This document shows positions 57,204 to 64,000 of a stretch of 64,000 nt of DNA, piece by piece. The notes beneath the pieces are model-generated. The model was not told the origin of the DNA, made no database searches, and saw only the letters and a program-made list of their open reading frames with translations. Each line of letters begins with the position of its first letter. Position 1 is the stretch's first letter. A program made the position numbers and the translations under genes. Source of the stretch: CAWAPS01 sp963783945 (lineage in GTDB: Bacteria; Actinomycetota; Acidimicrobiia; Acidimicrobiales; Palsa-688); the NCBI GenBank assembly GCA_963783945.1, contig CAWAPS010000032.1, positions 62,001 to 126,000 of the forward strand, written 5' to 3'.

Positions 57204-59927
57204 CTAGAACATGTCGCCGGTGTGCGCGCCCACGTCCTTCGAGACGACCCCGCCAACGGTCCCCCCTGATCCCACCACGGTGCTCTTGGCGTTCCACGTG
57301 CTGGCGATGCCGGGGAAGAGCTTGCCCTCGCAATAGCCGTGGAGGACGCCGCCTTCCTTGTGCCAGTCCGCCAGGCTGAGTGCTGTACCGTCGAACAGCA
57401 CCGACTTCGGGAAGCGTGCCGCGATCGCAGTCAGACTGAGCGAGGGGTCAAGGTTCATTGGAGGCTGAGTAGCGAGAGCCTTGATAGCCCGAAACGAGCG
57501 CTGTGAGGTCTCGCCCGAGTAGGCGACACCCTCGTCCGCCGCTTGATTGAGCATGGCGTTGTCGCCATAAACCTTAAAGATGGCGTGCCCATCGCCGCTC
57601 ATCACATCCAGTCCGTTGGCGCAGAACTCGTTATGAAGGACATTGGTCGAGAACTGCAGGTAGGAGTGATTGATGAACTTCAAGAAGTCGCCGTGGGATA
57701 CGGCTGCCAGCTTTTTCTGATTTCCGTCAGGCGACTGCTGCCCCGACGAGGCGATGGTAGGCACGTACTCTTTGCGGAGGGTGAAGGTATCACCAGGCTT
57801 GTATGTCTGGAACCGCTCCCGGGCCTTGCCGATCTGAGAGGTGTCGCCGGAGAGATCCGTGTCCTTGACCTTATGGTAGGAACTGGCGCGAACTACCACT
57901 CCATCGGCGATGAGCGACCCGACGACGGGCGACAGTCCGTCCATGTCGACCCACTTCGAGACGCGCAAGAGGTCCTTGCCGCTAAGCGTCGATACTCCCT
58001 TGTGGGCGGCGAAGTTCTGCCAGTCGCGGAGCAACTCTGCGGAATCGGACTTGGGATTGCGTACCGAGGCCGGGATGGCAAGGCCCAAGGCCTTGAACCG
58101 GTCCGCCCATGAGCCGGTCGCGTTCTCCGCGGTCTGCGGGTCGGTCGAGGCCGTCGCCCCCACCGGGGCGTCGTACAACGCGGTGCCGAACGCCGTGCTG
58201 GGATCCTGGCCGTAGACCGTCGCCTGTACCCGCCGCCAGTCTTCTTTCGAGGCGAAGTCCTGCTTCATCGGGTGACGATCGAGCCACTTGGCGAACCAGG
58301 TCATGATCAGCGTCTTGTTGATCAGGTGTCCCGACGCGTAGGAGTCTTGCAAGAAATGGTCACCGAAGCCGTTTTGGACGAGGGCCTGGCGTTCGAGCTC
58401 CGCTGCCTCGGCACGGAGCCTGTCCTTGTCGTTGGCCGGTGTGAACGGGTTGAGATTTGCTTGGTAACGCTTCGTGAAGGCTTGCCCGGCGATCGCCTCG
58501 GCCTTCTTGTGATAGTCCGCCCAAGCGTGCCAGCTGTATGGAGCGAAATGGCAGGCGTTGCGGGCCAGCCCCGAAGAGTAAGACGTCTCGGGCTGGCCCG
58601 GTAGCTCAGCTTTGGCCGTGTTGCCAAGTTTTCCCATGAGCGTCAGCTCGGCGTAGTCGGCGTCGCTCATGAACTCGCGGTACTTGAGAGGCGCCTGCCG
58701 TCCGGTATCCCCGATCGCCCCTGCGAACTCCAGGTCGTCGGAGTAACTGGCCTTCTTTGCCGCCTCCGCCGACTGGCCCCGGACCTCGCCCAGGATTTGG
58801 ACGAAACCTCTCAGCTCGCGCTCGCGAAGGCCGAGGATGATGGACCGGAAGTTATCGGGTTCGGTGTGCTCGATCTCCTCGGGCCCGCCGTAGTAATCCG
58901 CGAGGGTGGTGAGTTCGCCGTAGCTAACGAGGGTCCACTCGCCTCCCCGGAGCTTCATCGGCACCAGCGTGACCCCGAAGACGGTCTCGGAGGTCGCGGC
59001 CATTGTCCGGGCGACCGCCTCGTTGGGAGCCATGGGCACCTTTGCCCTGAGATCCCTCAGTCGCTGGATCTCCTGCTCGAGGCAGTGATCGGCTTGGTCG
59101 ATCTCGTCGCCCGAGGGAGTCAGGAGGGCGACGCCCTCGTAGTCCTCGTCGAGGTCGAGCAGGGCCTTGTCGGATCGCTTCTTCTGCGGGTACCCGCCCT
59201 TGGCCTTCGGAGCGCTCGCTCTCTGGCGCGCCTGGTCACGGCCCATGACGATCGTCCGCAGGACCTCGGGCTTGACGTCGCCGAGCATCCGGTGCTCCCA
59301 AGACGCGTGACGTTGCACGCCGAGAGTGTTATCGCCGGCCTGCTGCACCACATGGGTCAATTCATGGGCCAAAAGTCGGTCGCCGCGATTCGAGCCTGGT
59401 TGATACGCGCCGCGGCGAAAAAAGATGTCACGGCCGGTCGTGAAGGCGTCGGCGGCCACCGCCCGGCTGGCCAGGTCGGCATCGGCACCGGTATGCACGC
59501 GGACCGGGGCAAAATCAACCTGGAAGAACCGCTCCATCGAAGTCTTCGTCCTCGGACGCAGCGGTTCGCCCCCGCCATGCACTCGGTCGAGCATGCCGCT
59601 CGGGCCCATGCCGGACCGGTTGCCCTGCTCGTCCGGGTCGGGTTGCGGCGAAATCAGGTGCTCAGCAGCCGCGCTTAGCTGGCTGGATTCGCGCCGGTTG
59701 GCGGCCGCCTGGCGAGCCAGGAACCGGACAGTTGCCCTATTCCCGGCGTTGCGCTGCAAGGACATGAGGACATCGATGGCCAGCCGGGACCTTGAGGGCA
59801 CACCACCCAGCGCCCGCGTGCCGCCGGGCGAAAACGTATCGACCCGGTGGGCCGAGGCCGAAGGTCGCTCCGTCGGTCCAGACTTGATGAGCCGCCCCAA
59901 GGGCGCAGACGTCGCCTGTGTCGCCAT
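57204..59927 (-). CDS. DUF4157 toxin-like protein with phospholipase-C-like core
   Basis: This 907-residue protein has an N-terminal leader motif LQRNAGN at 57-63, then a DUF4157 domain (about 120-200) with the zincin signature HELTH at 188-192 and VQR at 204-206. The middle holds a histidine-rich region near 455-530 (NACHFAPYSWHAWADYH and GDHFLQDSYASGHLI) that resembles zinc-dependent phospholipase C or S1/P1-like metal sites. DUF4157 proteins are typical cargo of extracellular contractile injection systems. No signal peptide is seen. AGGA lies six bases before the ATG. It is divergent from an ADP-ribosyltransferase toxin-like gene. Base composition and lysine content differ somewhat from the flanking core genes. 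Confidence 0.8.
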   Translation of the reverse strand: MATQATSAPLGRLIKSGPTERPSASAHRVDTFSPGGTRALGGVPSRSRLAIDVLMSLQRNAGNRATVRFLARQAAANRRESSQLSAAAEHLISPQPDPDEQGNRSGMGPSGMLDRVHGGGEPLRPRTKTSMERFFQVDFAPVRVHTGADADLASRAVAADAFTTGRDIFFRRGAYQPGSNRGDRLLAHELTHVVQQAGDNTLGVQRHASWEHRMLGDVKPEVLRTIVMGRDQARQRASAPKAKGGYPQKKRSDKALLDLDEDYEGVALLTPSGDEIDQADHCLEQEIQRLRDLRAKVPMAPNEAVARTMAATSETVFGVTLVPMKLRGGEWTLVSYGELTTLADYYGGPEEIEHTEPDNFRSIILGLRERELRGFVQILGEVRGQSAEAAKKASYSDDLEFAGAIGDTGRQAPLKYREFMSDADYAELTLMGKLGNTAKAELPGQPETSYSSGLARNACHFAPYSWHAWADYHKKAEAIAGQAFTKRYQANLNPFTPANDKDRLRAEAAELERQALVQNGFGDHFLQDSYASGHLINKTLIMTWFAKWLDRHPMKQDFASKEDWRRVQATVYGQDPSTAFGTALYDAPVGATASTDPQTAENATGSWADRFKALGLAIPASVRNPKSDSAELLRDWQNFAAHKGVSTLSGKDLLRVSKWVDMDGLSPVVGSLIADGVVVRASSYHKVKDTDLSGDTSQIGKARERFQTYKPGDTFTLRKEYVPTIASSGQQSPDGNQKKLAAVSHGDFLKFINHSYLQFSTNVLHNEFCANGLDVMSGDGHAIFKVYGDNAMLNQAADEGVAYSGETSQRSFRAIKALATQPPMNLDPSLSLTAIAARFPKSVLFDGTALSLADWHKEGGVLHGYCEGKLFPGIASTWNAKSTVVGSGGTVGGVVSKDVGAHTGDMF

Positions 59928-60218
59928 GATGCGTCCTGAGATTAAGACGGTCGCGATTCTCTTGCCGTGATGACGATATCACTGCCGGCGTTGCCGTCAG
60001 CTTGGGGGGCTCGGTGGACGTTAAACCCATCAGGAGGAGCCGTTGGGTACACCGAGCCGTTCCGAGATAAGCAGAGCGCATATGAGAACACGACTCCGGC
60101 GGACGCCATCGAGCATCGGGCCGACCCCTGATCCCTGCCCGAAGGGGCATTGGATTCATGCGCCTTCGTGCAGAGGTCGCCGTTGTCTGAGCCAGGGTGG
60201 GGAGTCTACGATCGCTTC

Positions 60219-62918
60219 GTGCCGAAGATGCGTGTCGAAGCGGGCGAGTCGTCAACGCACGAGCGCCACCGGGCCTCGATCGCGCCCGCTGCGGGCGCCG
60301 CGAATCATCTGGGTGCCGGCACCGTAGATCGCATCCTGTCGTTGCAGCGACTCGCCGGCAATCACGCTGTCGCCGCTGCGATCGCCAACCCCCGCCACGC
60401 CGACCCGCACCGCCTTGTTCCTCGACCCCCGGATGCCGCTTCGCCTCCTCTCCATGTGCAGCGCCTGTTCGGGAAGAGTTCGCCGTCGACGAAGGAGTTC
60501 AAGGGCAAGACCTACAAGCTGCACCGGTCGCCTGAATATATGCAAGAAGCGGAAGACTTCGAGCGCCGACTCGGAGTGTACGCCTACCATCACGCCAAGT
60601 CCCGCTCCGCCGCCGATGCCGCGCTGGGGAAGATGAAGGACTACCTCCTCCAAGGGGCGGGCGCCGACAACGCTATGTACAAACAAGCGATGGCGGGGGC
60701 ATTCGGACGCCAGGACCCCAAGAGTGCCGGTCAGGTCGGCCAGGTTTTCGACGCCGTCGAGAAGGTCTTCTCTCAGGGCAATCTTCGCGAGAAGATGACC
60801 GCGTACTACAACTCCTCGCTCTCCTCGTTCAAGGTGTTCACTACTGACCTGGTCAATGAGAGCGCGTGGGGCAAGGCGGGCAGCGAGGGGTTGGATGTCA
60901 AGGGCCTCAAGGAGCGGAAGTCGTGGCGTGACAGTTCGAAGCGGCGCGTCCTCGGTTGGGCCGAGCGACAGATCCGGGGCCGTAACGACGCTCTCGGCAA
61001 GGACCTCTTTGCCAAGGACATCTCGGAATTCTCCAAGGGCGGCCAAGACCGGGACAAGCTGGGCCCCATGGCCCGGGTGTGGCAGGGAAAGACGAGCGAG
61101 CGGACGGTGGGCGACCTTGGCCAGATGCCGCTCTCAGGGCGCGAGAAGGCGTCCATGTTCGGAAGCCGGGCCACAGACGATCTCACTGACGAGCCGCTCC
61201 CTTGGATCGAGGGCAAGACTAACTACACGGTCAAGACGAAGAGCGGATGGTATAAGCAGATTCACGACAAGCTCGGCATGCCGGTGGTCGCCGGGCCATC
61301 AGGAACCACGGACCGGCTCTTCGACACCTTCAAGTGGCTGAAAGTGTCGAGTCCCCCGGCTGATTTCCGGCTGGCCTTGCTCGGTTGGATGCTAACCAGC
61401 CAGGACCACTCCTTCCACGAGATCATGAGCATGGCGGCGACCAAGGGCGTCAACCTGCCCTACGTTCCCGGCCCGGCCGCCTATCACTCGGTCGCCCCCC
61501 TCCCTCTACCCGAGCTCCGGGACAAAGTCGCCAAGGGACGGGAATTCCCAGACGAGATCGTGTACCACAAGGAGATCGAGAAGGGCGGGACCGCGCTCGC
61601 AGGTGACGAGGACCTGGACGCCTACCAGACGGCCAAGAAAAAAGGCACCAATGAGAGCAAAGCGCTGGCTGCCCACATGAGCCCGGGTTCAGGTGCAGCG
61701 GTCAGTGCGTACACGGGTGCGTCGTACCTTGTGCAGAACCCGATGCTGATGACGATGCCGGAGTTCGTGAAGAAGTATTGGATCAAGCATCAGATCAAGG
61801 AGCAGGACGAGCTCAAGCACCTGAAGTCAGAGATGAAGTCGGGGAAGCTCTCGGTTACTGCCCTGATGAACGAGGCCAAGTTGCACAACCGCATGCTCTA
61901 CCAGGCGCTGCTGGAAATGCCCGCGTGGCAGGGTACGGTCTATCGGGGAGACTGGACGCTCGCGCCGTGGAAGTGGGGCAAGGGGGCGACCACCAGCTTC
62001 GCCACATTTACCAGCACGAGCACCGATCGGGATACCGCGAAGAGCTTCACCGAAGGCAAGCCCGGAAAGATCTTGTTCGAAATGACGGTAACCAACGGAC
62101 GCTCCGTCGACCTGCTCTCCTACAACCAGGGCGAGGACGAGATCCTGCTTCCCCCGGGGAGTTCCTTCGTGGTCACGGATAAACCGGCCAAGGCGGGCGG
62201 GATCCTAGAGGTCAAGATGCGCCAAGAAGGCGGCGCCGCAGCCGCCACCGGCCCTCAGGGAGGCGCGGAGGAGAACGAGTCCAGCGAAGAAGAGACGAGC
62301 GAAGAGGATTCGTCGTCCGAAGAAGCAGCTCCCCCGACCGGGAACGCCAAGATCCTGGCCGCCTTCAAGTCCTTTGCCGGCTACGGTGACCTGATCAACA
62401 CTGCGGCGCTCGGTCCATTTGGCGCGATCAAGACAGAGGTCACGCTGGACGAGATGCTCACGTTGGACCCGACGACCAAAGCCCAGATTCTTGCCCTCAT
62501 CGGCTGTGACGCCGACGCTCTCAACGACGCCATGGAATACACCTACGGTGATCCGGCGGCCACGATCTTCTCCGACACACCCCCGGTCGTGGTGACCACA
62601 CCCCCGGTCACCGGACCGATCACATCGGCCACTGTGCCGGTCGAGGACAGCAGCGGCGAGGAGAGCGAGGCCAGCTTCGATGAGTACGAAGTGTTCGAGC
62701 TGATCGAGGGTGACCTCGCGAGGAGAGCAGTGACCCTGCCGTCGCCGCTTCCCCATACCAAGGGCCAAGTTCCGGCTGGCACCATGATCAAGATCGTGGG
62801 CACCCTCCACAATGATCTGATCACCATCGACGTCGCCAACGCCGGACGGGTTTTTGTGACCGCCAGCGCCTTCGTAGCGGCGACGCGCACCGCCATTCCA
62901 GAGTTCGCTCACCTTTAG
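60219..62918 (+). CDS. ADP-ribosyltransferase toxin-like protein
   Basis: This roughly 899-residue protein carries an R-S-E class ADP-ribosyltransferase (ART) fold around residues 570-660: Arg576 in VYRGDW, STS at 599-601 in TFTSTSTDRDTAKSF, and the ExE motif E639-D-E641 in GEDEILLPPGSSF. The biglutamate motif is typical of arginine-specific mono-ART toxins. The N-terminus has a LQRLAGN leader at 42-48 and VQR at 80-82, matching the divergent DUF4157 protein. The segment after the ART is acidic (runs of E and S), followed by about 200 residues of unknown function. A GTG at 60219 or an ATG at 60228 may start it. No signal peptide or secretion gene is nearby. Confidence 0.8.
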   Translation: MPKMRVEAGESSTHERHRASIAPAAGAANHLGAGTVDRILSLQRLAGNHAVAAAIANPRHADPHRLVPRPPDAASPPLHVQRLFGKSSPSTKEFKGKTYKLHRSPEYMQEAEDFERRLGVYAYHHAKSRSAADAALGKMKDYLLQGAGADNAMYKQAMAGAFGRQDPKSAGQVGQVFDAVEKVFSQGNLREKMTAYYNSSLSSFKVFTTDLVNESAWGKAGSEGLDVKGLKERKSWRDSSKRRVLGWAERQIRGRNDALGKDLFAKDISEFSKGGQDRDKLGPMARVWQGKTSERTVGDLGQMPLSGREKASMFGSRATDDLTDEPLPWIEGKTNYTVKTKSGWYKQIHDKLGMPVVAGPSGTTDRLFDTFKWLKVSSPPADFRLALLGWMLTSQDHSFHEIMSMAATKGVNLPYVPGPAAYHSVAPLPLPELRDKVAKGREFPDEIVYHKEIEKGGTALAGDEDLDAYQTAKKKGTNESKALAAHMSPGSGAAVSAYTGASYLVQNPMLMTMPEFVKKYWIKHQIKEQDELKHLKSEMKSGKLSVTALMNEAKLHNRMLYQALLEMPAWQGTVYRGDWTLAPWKWGKGATTSFATFTSTSTDRDTAKSFTEGKPGKILFEMTVTNGRSVDLLSYNQGEDEILLPPGSSFVVTDKPAKAGGILEVKMRQEGGAAAATGPQGGAEENESSEEETSEEDSSSEEAAPPTGNAKILAAFKSFAGYGDLINTAALGPFGAIKTEVTLDEMLTLDPTTKAQILALIGCDADALNDAMEYTYGDPAATIFSDTPPVVVTTPPVTGPITSATVPVEDSSGEESEASFDEYEVFELIEGDLARRAVTLPSPLPHTKGQVPAGTMIKIVGTLHNDLITIDVANAGRVFVTASAFVAATRTAIPEFAHL

Positions 62919-63225
62919 GCCTTGGCCCCACCCCAGCCGCGCTCGCGCGCCCGCGGTCAGTTGTCCGCTCGGCGTGATCGGGTAGCCGCGGCCTTGTCGG
63001 GACCGCGCTGATCCCCTGAGGCGCCCGATCCCCTGAGTCGACGGTGCGGTCGGTCTTGTTTCCGGTCATGAGAGATTGTTCAAAGTCACCTGTCAAGACC
63101 CGTGAGGCCGACGGCTACGATTGGCCGTGTAAAGCTTTTCACCGTAGTTGTCTGCCGGCACTGCGTCTCACGACCCACGGCCGAGGGCTTGGGACATTAG
63201 TCCCAGGCGTGGCAACGAGGATCTC
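62919..63225. other. Intergenic region before tRNA-Thr
   Basis: About 307 nt between the ART gene and the tRNA. No convincing gene is seen. Just before the tRNA there is a small hairpin, TGGGAC-ATTA-GTCCCA near 63190-63205. A TACGAT box is a weak -10 candidate for the tRNA. Confidence 0.6.
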
Positions 63226-63299
63226 GCCCGAGTAGCTCAGTTGGCCAGAGCAGGCGCCTTGTAAGCGTCAGGTCGTCGGTTCGAAGCCGACCTCGGGCT
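63226..63299 (+). tRNA. tRNA-Thr (TGT anticodon)
   Basis: The cloverleaf closes well: acceptor GCCCGAG with CTCGGGC, D arm GCTC/GAGC, anticodon arm GGCGC/GCGTC with loop CTTGTAA (anticodon TGT), and T arm GTCGG/CCGAC with loop TTCGAAG. The discriminator base is T. CCA is not encoded. Confidence 0.95.
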
Positions 63300-63402
63300 C
63301 TTCCGATCGGCGGTCTGCCGCCCAAATCGGGGGCGGCGTGATCCTTGTCGCAGTCTTGGTCCCGCCTCGTACCCTCGCTTCACGAGGACATAGGGCGACC
63401 GA

Positions 63403-63715
63403 ATGACCCGCCTCGGTTACCAGATCCCAAATTTCACCTATCCCGGCGCTAGCCCAGCCGACCTGTTCTCCACGGTCGTGCGCCAAGCTCGGGCGGCCGA
63501 GGCGTCCGGCTTCGACACCGTACTGGTCATGGACCACTTCTACCAGATGCCGATGCTGGGGCCGCCCGAGAACGAAATGCTCGAGTGCTACACGGTGGTG
63601 TTGTCAGCGTTGCCCAGCACACCGAACGCGTGCGACTATCCGCGCTGGTCACGGGCAACACGTACCGCAACCCGGCCCTGGCCAAGGAAGTGACCAGCTC
63701 GATCATGGGTCAAGT
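63403..63715 (+). pseudogene. Broken luciferase-like monooxygenase (LLM class)
   Basis: The start (MTRLGYQIPNFTYPGASPAD with GFDTVLVMDHFYQMPMLGPP) is a clear LLM-class F420- or flavin-dependent oxidoreductase N-terminus. Near 63617 a one-base deletion shifts the frame; the family continues in another frame as AQHTERVRLSALVTGNTYRN and PALAKEV, and then the family sequence is lost after about 63710. About two-thirds of the gene is missing. Confidence 0.75.
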
Positions 63716-63847
63716 GGCCGGGCCCAGCTCTTCGCCAACGGCGACACGTTGGCCGGCATACATGCGGGATCGCACCAGACAGATCGACGCCGCCGCCCAG
63801 TGGTCTATCCTGGCCAGCAATCATTCGAGGTTCGCTGAGGAGTTGTC

Positions 63848-64000
63848 GTGGAGGTCGTTCCGCTTTCAGAGGTTGTCGGGGTCGAGTTGGTCGATTTCGA
63901 CGTCAGCCGTGAATGTGGCCCGCAGGAGCAGGCGGAACTGCGCCGGCTGCTGTGCGAGCACCACCTGCTCGCGGTCCGGGGGCAGGAGCCGGGCGAAGCT
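63848..64000 (+). CDS. TauD/TfdA-family dioxygenase, N-terminal part
   Basis: The first 51 codons read VEVVPLSEVVGVELVDFDVS, then ELRRLLCEHHLLAVRGQEP, the N-terminal pattern of 2-oxoglutarate-dependent TauD-like dioxygenases (LLxHHxLxxRGQ). GAGGAG lies six bases before the GTG. The gene continues past the window edge, so the iron-binding residues are not visible. Confidence 0.75.
   Translation, partial: MEVVPLSEVVGVELVDFDVSRECGPQEQAELRRLLCEHHLLAVRGQEPGEA

Noticed and set aside
57204..62918. A complete contractile injection system in this window
   Set aside because: No sheath, tube, baseplate, spike or AAA+ ATPase gene is found on either side. Only cargo-like genes are present.

Overview
The window is about 64 kb of very GC-rich, gene-dense chromosome from an actinomycete (Actinomycetota). 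The evidence is a coproporphyrin-type heme set (hemE, hemY-type oxidase, HemQ), a solitary groEL under a perfect CIRCE operator, a PAC2 protein, a DUF3263 plus LytR_C pair like Rv0430/Rv0431, GpgS, a HelD-type helicase, GTG/TTG starts and many 4-nt overlapping gene pairs. The mix resembles Acidimicrobiia or a relative of the mycobacteria. This is inferred from gene content only, because there is no rRNA in the window.

Region 1 (1-8.7 kb) is a catabolic island: an MBL-fold hydrolase, a COG2159 amidohydrolase, a TetR regulator, a cytochrome P450, a Rieske oxygenase with a small partner, a second amidohydrolase and an N-acyl-D-amino-acid-deacylase-like amidohydrolase. Two divergent promoter regions share an almost identical 28-bp motif, a candidate common operator. 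Two copies of a 70-nt inverted-repeat element lie at gene 3' ends. Region 2 (8.8-20.7 kb) holds a tandem alpha/beta hydrolase with a repetitive linker, an MFS exporter, an AraC/VOC pair, a decayed MobF relaxase-helicase, a CPBP protease, a flippase-like protein, a lipoprotein, an orphan adenine methyltransferase and a group 2 sigma factor.

Region 3 (20.8-56.4 kb) is mostly core metabolism and envelope: MarR, rhodanese, pdxH, a pyrE-like gene, HelD, hemE-hemY, a glycosyltransferase/methyltransferase/barrel operon, lnt beside a polyprenol-phosphate mannosyltransferase, gtrA, tesB, gltA, chorismate mutase, SDR-GNAT, an exporter, PAC2, a NUDIX/CoA-disulfide-reductase pair, larE-alaX, hemQ, groEL, moaD-thrC, then gpgS, glycerate kinase, a GT20 enzyme and otsB (glucosylglycerate and trehalose metabolism), and the DUF3263/LytR_C pair. 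Short tandem duplications that copy a gene's last codons and stop (hemY, a methyltransferase, groEL, moaD), or that abut a stop (gltA), recur here. A 29-bp perfect hairpin near hemQ has a sister copy at 13.4 kb.

Region 4 (56.7-64 kb) looks accessory. A frameshifted YbjN gene is followed by two large divergent genes. One encodes a DUF4157 protein with a phospholipase-C-like core, the other an R-S-ExE ADP-ribosyltransferase. Both carry an N-terminal LQRxAGN leader and a VQR motif, like cargo of extracellular contractile injection systems, but no injection-system structural gene is present. A tRNA-Thr, a broken luciferase-like monooxygenase and the start of a TauD-family dioxygenase close the window. 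The effector pair is the most promising candidate for an undescribed system. The 3'-end duplications, the 70-nt element and the shared 28-bp operator are the most unusual non-coding signals.
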